A DNA stretch of 64,000 nt from Roseobacter sp. MED193 (lineage in GTDB: Bacteria > Pseudomonadota > Alphaproteobacteria > Rhodobacterales > Rhodobacteraceae). Positions 25,758 to 33,638 of the stretch are shown piece after piece. The position numbers and the translations under genes are program-made. Within the stretch, counting starts at the first letter, position 1. Each line of letters begins with the position of its first letter. Below the pieces are notes generated by a model that worked only from the letters and a program-made list of their open reading frames with translations, was not told the origin of the DNA and searched no databases. The stretch lies in assembly GCF_000152965.1 (NCBI RefSeq), contig NZ_CH902583.1, positions 1,448,087 to 1,512,086 of the forward strand, given 5' to 3'.

Positions 25758-27083
25758 TTAGCCACGTGCCTGAACAACTGACATCAGCGCCAAAAGCGCA
25801 CTCATGTCTGGTCCACGTTCGCGCCCCGTAACCGCCTTGCGCAGCGGCATGAATAGCCCCTTGCCCTTGCGACCTGTCGCCTCTTTCACCGCGGCGGTCC
25901 AGCTCTTCCAACTGTCATCATCATAGGGGCCTTCTGGTAGCAGTTTCATCGCCTCGGCAATGAACTCCGCATCCTCATCCGCAATAAGCGGCGCAGCACC
26001 GTTCTGGCACAGATCCCACCAGCCCTGCAGATCTTTTAGCGTGGTGATGTTTTCCTTGGCCATGGCCCAAAAGGCCTCTTGCTTCTGCGCCGGTACACCC
26101 AGGGCCTCCACATGCGATTTAACCTGCTCCAACGTCAGCGACTGCAGATAACGGGCAGTGAGCGGATAAAGATCTTCCACGTCAAATTTGGTCGGCGCGG
26201 CGCCAAATCGGTTGATGTCAAAGCCCTCGATCAACTCAGACATTTCAGACCGGATTTCCACCGGGTCGGAGGACCCCAACCGGGCCATCAGGCTCAGCAG
26301 CGCCATGGGCTGCACGCCCGCCTCGCGCAGATCACGCAGCGCCAGGGTGCCAAGCCGTTTCGACAACGCCTCGCCCTGCGGGCCCGTGAGCAGTGAGTGA
26401 TGAGCAAATTCCGGCACAGTACCGCCCAGCGCCTTGATGATCTGGATCTGGGTTGCGGTATTGGTCACGTGGTCGGAGCCCCGCACAACATGGGTGACGC
26501 CCATCTCGGTGTCATCCACCACAGAGGCCAGCGTATAAAGAAACTGCCCATCGCCACGGATCAGTACTGGGTCAGACACCGAGGCCGCGTCAATCGAGAT
26601 ATCGCCCAGCACGCCGTCGTTCCACTCGATGCGCTCTTGATCCAGCTTAAAGCGCCAGACACCATCGCCGCGTTCCGCGCGCAGGGCGGATTTTTCACCT
26701 TCCGACAGGGCCAGGGCGGCGCGATCATAGACCGGCGGCTTGCCCATATTGAGTTGCTTCTTGCGTTTCAGATCCAGCTCGGTCGGGGTTTCAAAGGCCT
26801 CATAAAACCGGTCAATGCTGCGCAGTTCATCGGCGGCGGCCACGTAACGCTCCAACCGGCTGGACTGACGCTCAACCCGGTCCCAGGTCAGGCCAAGCCA
26901 TTCCAGATCCTGTTTGATCGCATCGACATATTCTTCTTTCGAGCGCTCAGGGTCGGTGTCATCGATGCGCAGAATAAACTCGCCGCCAGCTTTGCGGGCG
27001 ATCAGAAAGTTCATCAGCGCGGTGCGCAGATTGCCGACATGGATATATCCAGTGGGCGACGGGGCAAAACGAGTGGTGGTCAT
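25758..27083 (-). CDS. gltX: Glutamyl-tRNA synthetase
   Basis: A 441-residue class I synthetase. It has the HIGH-type motif HVGN (in PSPTGYIHVGNLRTA, residues 9-23) and the KMSKS-type motif LSKR (near residue 238). It joins Glu to tRNA. Alphaproteobacteria often carry two GltX forms; this short one (441 against about 465-470 residues) resembles the second type. It may charge tRNA-Gln with Glu for the transamidation route or act on tRNA-Glu only. AGGAG precedes the ATG. It is monocistronic. Confidence 0.95.
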   Translation of the reverse strand: MTTTRFAPSPTGYIHVGNLRTALMNFLIARKAGGEFILRIDDTDPERSKEEYVDAIKQDLEWLGLTWDRVERQSSRLERYVAAADELRSIDRFYEAFETPTELDLKRKKQLNMGKPPVYDRAALALSEGEKSALRAERGDGVWRFKLDQERIEWNDGVLGDISIDAASVSDPVLIRGDGQFLYTLASVVDDTEMGVTHVVRGSDHVTNTATQIQIIKALGGTVPEFAHHSLLTGPQGEALSKRLGTLALRDLREAGVQPMALLSLMARLGSSDPVEIRSEMSELIEGFDINRFGAAPTKFDVEDLYPLTARYLQSLTLEQVKSHVEALGVPAQKQEAFWAMAKENITTLKDLQGWWDLCQNGAAPLIADEDAEFIAEAMKLLPEGPYDDDSWKSWTAAVKEATGRKGKGLFMPLRKAVTGRERGPDMSALLALMSVVQARG

Positions 27084-27417
27084 CAGATATCTCCTGTTGC
27101 CTTGCCCATCTCACATGGGGCTGGCTTTGTCCAGTTTTTGCCGCCTCCACCCGCGATATCTCCGGTGCAATCCGCGCCTAAAATAAGAGCAATCCGCGCC
27201 TTCTTTCGATACACAACCGGGATCAGACCGCCACCTGATCGGACAGACCAGACTTTGGCACACAGTTGCGTGAACGGCACTTCAAACCTCTTTGATTTGT
27301 GCTCTGCCGCGCTAGTCTCACAGCCGACGATCAAGACGCAGACCTGCCAAGCAACCTGTGGAAAGCGCCGCAACAGGTGCAATCCAAATTTTCGCACCCC
27401 TGCAGAGAGGACGACCC
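27084..27417. other. Divergent gap between gltX and the Tat-exported hydrolase gene
   Basis: 334 bases with no gene I can support. It must hold both promoters. The short open frames in it lack ribosome sites and family features. I saw no repeat or RNA motif. Confidence 0.5.
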
Positions 27418-28356
27418 ATGACCGTTAAATTCTCCCGCCGAACCGCCCTAACCGCCGCAGCTGCCCTGCCCCTTGCCGCGACAGCACGCAGCGTCAGTGC
27501 CAGCACCAGCGCCGAAATGGCCAAGGCGCCTGCCTCCCACAGCCGCAGTTTCAAGCTTGGTGACTTCACCGTCACAACACTGCTGGACGGAAGCCGCCCC
27601 GTTGAGAACCCCAAGCCAATTTTTGGCGGTGGTGCCAGTGACGCTGAGTTCGCCGCGACCTCGGCGCAGAATTTCATTCCCGCCGATATGGCACAGTTCT
27701 TTTTCACCCCAACACTTGTTGACACCGGCCAGGAAAAAATCCTGTTTGATACTGGCCTTGGTCAGGGCGGCATTCAAATGGCCTTGGCCGAGGTTGGGAT
27801 GACGCCACAGGATATCGACGTGGTTGTGCTGACCCATATGCACCCCGACCACATCGGCGGCATGACCACCGAGGGGGCTGAAACCTTTTCCAATGCCCGC
27901 TATCTCACCGGGCGTCAGGAGTTCGATTTCTGGGCTGCACAGGGGGAAGGCAACCGGATTGGCGATCTGATGGCCAAGAAAGTGACGCCCTTTGCTGAAA
28001 AGCTCTCATTTCTGGAAGATGGCGGTTCGGTTGCTTCCGGGATCAGCGCCGTGGCCAGCTTTGGCCATACTCCCGGCCACATGGGCTATATGCTCGACAG
28101 CGGTGGGCAACAACTAATGCTGACTGCGGATCTGGCCAATCACTATGTCTGGTCCTTTGCCCATCCAGATTGGGAAGTGAAATTTGACATGGACAAATCA
28201 GCCGCCACGGCCTCGCGCCGAAAGGTCCTTGATATGTTGGCCAGCACCCGCACGCCGATGATTGGCTACCATATGCCCTTCCCTGCCGCCGGCTACGTAG
28301 AGACTCGCGGCTCCGGTTTCCGTTTTGTCCCAGTCAGTTATCAGATGATGGGATGA
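27418..28356 (+). CDS. Metallo-beta-lactamase-fold hydrolase, Tat-exported
   Basis: A 312-residue MBL-fold protein. The N-terminus KFSRRTALTAAAALPLAATA is a twin-arginine signal. The metal site is seen as THMHPDHIGG (HxHxDH), the later His in FGHTPGHMGY, and D in LTADLANHY, with YHMPFP at the end. Such enzymes bind two metals and cut esters, lactones or thioesters. This domain order also occurs in N-acyl homoserine lactonases, but the substrate here is unproven. The ATG at 27418 has GAGAGGACG upstream. A bidirectional terminator separates it from the convergent gene. Confidence 0.85.
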   Translation: MTVKFSRRTALTAAAALPLAATARSVSASTSAEMAKAPASHSRSFKLGDFTVTTLLDGSRPVENPKPIFGGGASDAEFAATSAQNFIPADMAQFFFTPTLVDTGQEKILFDTGLGQGGIQMALAEVGMTPQDIDVVVLTHMHPDHIGGMTTEGAETFSNARYLTGRQEFDFWAAQGEGNRIGDLMAKKVTPFAEKLSFLEDGGSVASGISAVASFGHTPGHMGYMLDSGGQQLMLTADLANHYVWSFAHPDWEVKFDMDKSAATASRRKVLDMLASTRTPMIGYHMPFPAAGYVETRGSGFRFVPVSYQMMG

Positions 28357-28374
28357 ACCCAAACAAAACTCAAA

Positions 28375-28419
28375 AAACGAATGGATCTGCCCCGCAAATG
28401 CCGTGGCAGATCCTCGTTT
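28375..28419. terminator. Bidirectional terminator between convergent genes
   Basis: A long stem (AAACGA plus GGATCTGCC pairing with GGCAGATCC plus TCGTTT) flanked by A-rich sequence on the left and TTTATTTTTT on the right. It can end both the MBL-fold gene and the FAD oxidoreductase gene. Its right arm reaches the stop codon of the latter. Confidence 0.85.
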
Positions 28420-29728
28420 ATTTTTTCCAAAACCGTGACAAGCGGAATTCATAAGGATCGACCACGGGTGCATCCCCAGTGACCAGATCTGCTGTCAAAC
28501 GCCCCGCTGCTGGCCCAATCCCAAACCCATGTCCGCTATATCCTGTCGAGACAAACAGCCCCGGCAGATCATTCACCTGTGAGATCACTGGCACCGCATC
28601 TGGGGTGACATCGATCATCCCACCCCAGCTCTGCACCACATCAGCCCCCTGCAGCGCAGGAAAGGCTTTCTGCGCGGCCTCCCAGCCCTGTTTGATCGCC
28701 TTTTGCGAGGGCGCCGGATCCAGCAACCGGGTGTTTTCAAATGGGGTGGTCTGCTGTGGGGCCCAACGGCGATCCTGCGCCGCCTCTTCCCGCCAGCGCC
28801 CCGATCCAGTCAATCGCAGTTGAAGCGAGCGCCATTCCTGCAGATAACTGGGAAGGAATTTCAGTCCCAAACGCAGAGTGTCGGGGACAATATCGACGAT
28901 ATTTTCCGTTCCATTGGCAATGGTATAGCCACCATCCAGCCGCTTGCGCAGCGAGAAGTCATTGCTCCAAATCGCGGTTTCCGGCCCGTCCTGAACAGCC
29001 GATGTCCGCAGAACAGAATTCAAGACCTTGAGCTGCGGCAAAGAGATGCCAGCGTTGCCCAGAAACAGCCGTGACCAGGCGCCGCCTGCGACCACAACTG
29101 CGGAACAGGCCACGCGGCCACGCTCGGTGATCACGCTGCTCACACGCCCCGCTTCGGTCTCGACCGCCCGCACGGCGCATTCCGTCATTACCTTGGCTCC
29201 GGCTGCCTGGGCTGCCCGGGCAATGGCATGGGTTGCCAGTTGCGGCTCGGCCCGCCCGTCCTGCGGGGTATAGAAGCCTGAGATCACCTTGCCCTGGTAG
29301 CCCGGCATAACCTGCTTTAGCAGGTCGCCACGCAGCATTTGTCCGGGCAGATCCATCGCCGCCAGATGCGGTGCCCAGGTTTCCAGCTTGGCCTCTTCAC
29401 GGCCACGTTCCGCGGTATAAAGAATGCCAGAGCGCTTATACCCGGTGGGATGGCCCGTGCGCGCCTCCAGCCCCTCCCAGATTTTCATGGCCTCAGCCAT
29501 CAGCGGCAACTCACGCGGGTCGCGCTGCGAAATACGCACCCAGCCCCAGTTACGAGAGCTCTGTTCGCCCGCAATCTGCCCCTTTTCACACAGCAGCACG
29601 GAATGGCCGCGTTCCGCGAGTTCAAGGGCTGTTGAGGCACCAATAATCCCGCCGCCAATAACAACCGCGTCGACGCGTTTGGGCAGGGCAAGATCGGCTT
29701 GGAAATGAGGCAGCTTTGGTCCAGGCAT
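28418..29728 (-). CDS. FAD-dependent oxidoreductase (D-amino acid oxidase/DAO family)
   Basis: A 436-residue flavoprotein. The FAD-binding Rossmann motif is VVIGGGIIGASTALELAERG at residues 22-41, followed by the DAO-family body (SRNWGWVRISQRDPRELPL) and a C-terminal GYSGHGFGIGPAAGRLTADL block. Such enzymes oxidise glycine, sarcosine or D-amino acids. No signal peptide is seen. The substrate cannot be inferred, and the neighbours give no pathway clue. Confidence 0.87.
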   Translation of the reverse strand: MPGPKLPHFQADLALPKRVDAVVIGGGIIGASTALELAERGHSVLLCEKGQIAGEQSSRNWGWVRISQRDPRELPLMAEAMKIWEGLEARTGHPTGYKRSGILYTAERGREEAKLETWAPHLAAMDLPGQMLRGDLLKQVMPGYQGKVISGFYTPQDGRAEPQLATHAIARAAQAAGAKVMTECAVRAVETEAGRVSSVITERGRVACSAVVVAGGAWSRLFLGNAGISLPQLKVLNSVLRTSAVQDGPETAIWSNDFSLRKRLDGGYTIANGTENIVDIVPDTLRLGLKFLPSYLQEWRSLQLRLTGSGRWREEAAQDRRWAPQQTTPFENTRLLDPAPSQKAIKQGWEAAQKAFPALQGADVVQSWGGMIDVTPDAVPVISQVNDLPGLFVSTGYSGHGFGIGPAAGRLTADLVTGDAPVVDPYEFRLSRFWKK

Positions 29729-29923
29729 AGGATGGTCTATGCCGCGCTGAGGGCTTTGGGTCCAGAGGACAAAACAGCCCCCCTTCGGCTAGGGAACATA
29801 ATGTGATTTTTCGGACGCATGGTCTGGGCTCTCAGCACTGTTGTTTTCTTCTAAATCGTTTGAAATCAGGCAAATCCTGACGGCAAAATGCCAAGGTTGC
29901 GCAGCCTGGTCTCAGTTTAATAG

Positions 29924-31582
29924 TTAAGAGGAATCACGAAAACGATTGACAATAGGATAGCGTCGATCAAGCCAGAATGCCCGTGGAGACAGCCGTGCGC
30001 CGGGGGCGGACTGAAAGCGTTTGTATTCGCTGATATAAATCAGATGCTCCACCCGCTTGACTGTTTCGCGTGCGAAACCTTTGGCAACGCAATCCGCAAC
30101 CGAGCCCTCCTGATCAACTAAAATCTCCAGAATTGCGTCCAGTTCCGGGTAATCTGGCAGGCTGTCGCTGTCTTTCTGGTCGTCGCGCAGTTCCGCCGAG
30201 GGGGGTTTGTCGATGACATTGGGGCGGATCACCTCACCCGCCGGGCCCATCATCCAGGGGCGATGGTTGGCATTGCGCCAGCGGCAGGTCTCAAACACCC
30301 GGGTTTTGTACAGATCCTTGATTGGATTGTAGCCGCCATTCATATCGCCATAGATGGTGGCATAGCCAACGGCCACTTCGGATTTATTGCCTGTGGTCAG
30401 CAGCATCTCGCCAAACTTGTTCGACATTGCCATCAACAACAACCCGCGCAGACGAGACTGGATGTTTTCCTCAGTCAGGTCCTCTTCGCGCCCGTTAAAC
30501 AGCGGTGCCAAGGTATTGGTGATGGCATCACGGCCTTCGGCAATTGGCACATAGTCGTAATGCACGCCCAGCGCCTCGGCCACGGCCTCTGCATCGTCCA
30601 GCGATTCCCGGCTGGTGTATTCCGAAGGCAGCATGACACAGCGCACATTCTCGGCCCCGATAGCATCCACAGCGATGGCGGCAACGATGGCGGAATCCAC
30701 CCCACCAGACAGTCCAAGCAGCGCCTTCTTGAACCCGGTCTTACCCATATAGTCGCGCAAGGATTCGACCATGGTCCGGTAGTCCTGCTCCCATACATCC
30801 GGCAGATGCGCCTTGTCGCCCTCAACAGCGCGCCAGCCTTCGGGGGTGCGGTGCAGGTCCAATTGCGTGACCGCCTCGTCAAACACCGGCATTTGTAGTG
30901 CCAAGGCACCATTCGGGTTCAACACAAAGGTGCCGCCATCAAAGACCTGATCGTCCTGCCCCCCTACCAGGTTAAGGTAGATTACCGGCAGGCCGGTCTC
31001 GACCGCGCGGGCCACCATGTGATTCTGACGCACCTCCATCTTGTTGCGATAATAGGGCGAGCCATTGGGAATCAGCAGGAACTCAGCGCCGGTCTCTTCC
31101 AGGGTCTCTGCTACATCCTCATGCCAGCCGTCCTCACAAATGGGCGAGCCAATGCGGGTATCGCCAACGGCATAGGGCCCGCCCAGGGGCCCCGCATCAA
31201 AGATACGCACCTCGTCAAAGACGGTTTCATTGGGCAGGTGGTGCTTTAAGCAGCGCGAGGCGATCTTGCCATCCTTGAGGATCAGATAGGCATTGTAGAG
31301 CTTGCCGCCTTCGGCCCAAGGACAGCCGATTGCCAAGGCAGGACCATCTGCACAATCCAGCGCCAATTGCTCAGCCGCGGCCATGGCAGCCTGCTGGAAC
31401 ACCGGCTTCATCACCAGATCCTGGGTGTTATATCCCGTCAGGAACATCTCTGGCAGTGCCACCAGATCCGCGCTGGCAGCGCGACCTTCAGCCCAGGCCG
31501 TGCGGGCCTTTGCAGCATTGCCCGCAAGATCCCCAACAGTGGGGTTCATTTGCGCCAGTGTCACCCGGAAACGATCAGCCAT
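29924..31582 (-). CDS. nadE: Glutamine-dependent NAD+ synthetase
   Basis: A 552-residue two-domain enzyme. The N-terminal nitrilase-type glutaminase shows its catalytic Glu (ALPEMFLTGY), Lys (LKHHLPN) and Cys (SPICEDGWHED). The C-terminal ATP-pyrophosphatase domain has the P-loop GLSGGVDSA (near residue 292) and the GNKSE segment. It converts deamido-NAD to NAD with ammonia from Gln, and follows nadD (12892) in the same pathway. The ATG at 31582 (MADRFRVTLAQMNP) is preferred to a TTG three codons upstream. Confidence 0.95.
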   Translation of the reverse strand: MADRFRVTLAQMNPTVGDLAGNAAKARTAWAEGRAASADLVALPEMFLTGYNTQDLVMKPVFQQAAMAAAEQLALDCADGPALAIGCPWAEGGKLYNAYLILKDGKIASRCLKHHLPNETVFDEVRIFDAGPLGGPYAVGDTRIGSPICEDGWHEDVAETLEETGAEFLLIPNGSPYYRNKMEVRQNHMVARAVETGLPVIYLNLVGGQDDQVFDGGTFVLNPNGALALQMPVFDEAVTQLDLHRTPEGWRAVEGDKAHLPDVWEQDYRTMVESLRDYMGKTGFKKALLGLSGGVDSAIVAAIAVDAIGAENVRCVMLPSEYTSRESLDDAEAVAEALGVHYDYVPIAEGRDAITNTLAPLFNGREEDLTEENIQSRLRGLLLMAMSNKFGEMLLTTGNKSEVAVGYATIYGDMNGGYNPIKDLYKTRVFETCRWRNANHRPWMMGPAGEVIRPNVIDKPPSAELRDDQKDSDSLPDYPELDAILEILVDQEGSVADCVAKGFARETVKRVEHLIYISEYKRFQSAPGARLSPRAFWLDRRYPIVNRFRDSS

Positions 31583-31777
31583 CTTGCACAAGCCCTTTGC
31601 AAAACATGTTGCTAGTCGTTTATCAGATCAGCAGCCAAGGAAAAGGGGCGAGCGCAAAAGACATTGCGACAAGCTGTTTGCTCGCTTAGTTTCCCAGCAA
31701 GTCGTCCAGAAGTAACCCATTGGCAAAAGCAATTCCCGAGCTGGCGCGAACCAGCCACGGGTTAGACAGAGGTTTTT

Positions 31778-33250
31778 ATGACCGGTTATAGCAGAACGCT
31801 TGCGATACTCTCTTTTTTGACCCTGGCCAGCGCCGCCGGGAACCCTGCCTTGGCGCAGGATGGCACAGTCATCACCAGCGAGGATGAAATCGGCGGCGTC
31901 TATGAGGGCACTTTTCGGGGCGGGCTACAACATGGCACCGGCACCTATCGCCTGCCCAATGGCTATGAGTATTCGGGCGAATGGGTGGATGGGGAAATCC
32001 TCGGTCAGGGCGTCGCGCGCTTCCCCAATGGGTCGGTCTATGAGGGAGAATTTGCCAAGGGTAAACCCGAAGGTCTGGGCAAAATCACCCTTTCAGATGG
32101 CGGCACCTATGAGGGCGAATGGATGGCTGGGATCATCAACGGCCAGGGCGTCGCAGTCTATGCCAATGGCGTGCGCTATGAAGGTGGCTTCGTCCAGGGG
32201 CAGCATCAGGGCAAAGGGGTAATGCAAAACCCTGGCGGCTACGAATACAACGGCGATTGGATCGAGGGCCGCAAAGAAGGCAGCGCCACCATCACCTATC
32301 CTGACGGTGCTCTCTATCAGGGGGATATCGCCGATGGTCTGTTGCATGGCAAAGGCACGCTCAAAATGCCCGATGGGCTCATCTATGAAGGCGATTGGGC
32401 CAACAACCAGATGCACGGCAATGGCAAACTGACGCAGCCAAACGGTGACATTTATACGGGTCCGCTGGATCAGGGGCGGCGCCAGGGCATTGGCACCCAG
32501 GTCCATGCCAATGGCGACACCTATGAGGGCATGTTTCAAGACGATCTGCGCCATGGCACCGGCACCTTTACCAAGACCGATGGCTATACCTATACTGGCG
32601 ACTGGCTGGCGGGCCAGATCGAGGGCAATGGCAGCGTCACCTATCCCGATGGCTCTGTCTATGTTGGACAGTTCCAGGACGATCTCTCCCACGGGACTGG
32701 CAAGATCACCTATCCGGATGGCTCCACTTATGAGGGCGACTGGATTGCAGGGGTTATCGAAGGCAGTGGTACGGCCACCTACCCCAATGGGGTGACCTAT
32801 ACCGGGGCTTTTCAAAATGCGCGCAACCACGGCCAGGGGGTCATGAGTGACGCCAGCGGCTATCGCTATGAAGGGGGCTGGCAGGACGGTCAGCGCCATG
32901 GCGAGGCCCGCGTCACCTATGCGGATGGCTCAATCTACGTCGGCAGCTTTGTAAACAGCCAGCGCCACGGCAAGGGCAAGATCGAAATGACCAGCGGTTT
33001 CAGCTACGAGGGGGATTGGACCGAGGGTAAGATCACCGGGGAAGGCACCGCAACCTATGCCAATGGCGACATTTATGTGGGTAGCTTTGTCAACGGCAAA
33101 CGACAGGGCCCAGGCACTATGACCTATACTGGCGGCCAAACCGTCAGCGGAGAATGGACCAATGGCGCGCCGCCCGCCGCTGATGGGACAGCCGCCGCCC
33201 CCTCCGAAGAAACCGCCGAAGATGGCGAGGCCTCTACAAACAGCAACTGA
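31778..33250 (+). CDS. Exported MORN-repeat protein
   Basis: A 490-residue protein with a Sec signal peptide (cleavage after ALAQ, about residue 27). Eighteen complete 23-residue MORN units follow, plus a partial nineteenth, with no spacing error. The unit is of the type YEGxWxxGxxxGxGxxxYPNGxx. The tail (from about residue 468) is Ala/Glu-rich and disordered. MORN arrays form long, rigid beta-sheet rods that bind lipids or proteins. An exported 18-unit array would act in the periplasm or on the cell surface. The exact function is unknown. It is divergent from nadE. Confidence 0.88.
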   Translation: MTGYSRTLAILSFLTLASAAGNPALAQDGTVITSEDEIGGVYEGTFRGGLQHGTGTYRLPNGYEYSGEWVDGEILGQGVARFPNGSVYEGEFAKGKPEGLGKITLSDGGTYEGEWMAGIINGQGVAVYANGVRYEGGFVQGQHQGKGVMQNPGGYEYNGDWIEGRKEGSATITYPDGALYQGDIADGLLHGKGTLKMPDGLIYEGDWANNQMHGNGKLTQPNGDIYTGPLDQGRRQGIGTQVHANGDTYEGMFQDDLRHGTGTFTKTDGYTYTGDWLAGQIEGNGSVTYPDGSVYVGQFQDDLSHGTGKITYPDGSTYEGDWIAGVIEGSGTATYPNGVTYTGAFQNARNHGQGVMSDASGYRYEGGWQDGQRHGEARVTYADGSIYVGSFVNSQRHGKGKIEMTSGFSYEGDWTEGKITGEGTATYANGDIYVGSFVNGKRQGPGTMTYTGGQTVSGEWTNGAPPAADGTAAAPSEETAEDGEASTNSN

Positions 33251-33431
33251 ACCTCTGGCTCTTCCTCAGGCGCCTTTCTGTCGGGATCTCATCCCAGTTT
33301 GACCCCCACAAAGGGCGCCTGTTCGGGCGCAAAGCTCCCTGCGGATTGTGGCAACGCCGGGCGACGCAGCAAGACATAAATGTTGTGCGGCAATTGGAGG
33401 CCACGATTGCCCCGAGCTGTGAAATTCCCTC

Positions 33432-33459
33432 TTCCCATTCGTATTTCGCCCTGTATAAA
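33432..33459 (+). promoter_or_regulatory. Candidate promoter of the leuA leader transcript
   Basis: A TATAAA -10 box (33454-33459, in TATAAAT) lies 16 bases downstream of TTCCCA, a weak -35 match. The predicted start is at or one base before the leader ATG at 33467, which would make the leader mRNA leaderless. Confidence 0.45.
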
Positions 33460-33466
33460 TCACCCC

Positions 33467-33553
33467 ATGACAGTTTGCGCAGATATCCCCATGATCGACA
33501 CCGCCCTTCGCGGTGCGTCGCTGCGTGCCCTACTGCTCCTAGCCCGCCTCTGA
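33467..33553 (+). CDS. leuL: Leucine-rich leader peptide of leuA (attenuator)
   Basis: A 28-residue reading frame with 7 Leu, including four in a row encoded CTA CTG CTC CTA; CTA is a rare codon in this GC-rich genome. The end reads SLRALLLLARL. It stops 85 bases before leuA. Leu codon runs in a leader are the classical sensor for leucyl-tRNA shortage, and stalled ribosomes change the RNA fold downstream. No ribosome site precedes the ATG, but the -10 box suggests a leaderless start, as known for rhizobial trpL. An internal ATG at 33491 would give 20 residues. It is too short for routine gene finders. Confidence 0.7.
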   Translation: MTVCADIPMIDTALRGASLRALLLLARL

Positions 33554-33582
33554 GCGTGCCATTCGGCGCGTCCGCTCAGAGG
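33547..33582 (+). promoter_or_regulatory. Hairpin overlapping the leader stop codon (attenuator structure)
   Basis: CCTCTGAGCG (33547-33556) pairs perfectly with CGCTCAGAGG (33573-33582). The left arm includes the leader TGA. An alternative stem GGCGCG (33565-33570) with CGCGCC (33594-33599) is mutually exclusive with it. No strong T run follows, so the switch may be Rho-dependent or translational. Confidence 0.5.
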
Positions 33583-33638
33583 AGATCGGTATTCGCGCCA
33601 CATAATGGACCTAGGACAGAATTCAGAAAGCTACAGAC

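Larger units (their letters stand above)
33251..33638. other. Gap upstream of leuA holding promoter and leader
   Basis: 388 bases. The left half (33251-33430) has no gene I can support. The right half has a promoter-like element, a leucine-rich leader frame and an attenuator-like hairpin, which are listed separately. Confidence 0.6.

Noticed and set aside
31860-33170. 69-base periodic repeats that could suggest a CRISPR or satellite
   Set aside because: The period lies in frame within the MORN protein; there are no unique spacers or identical repeats.
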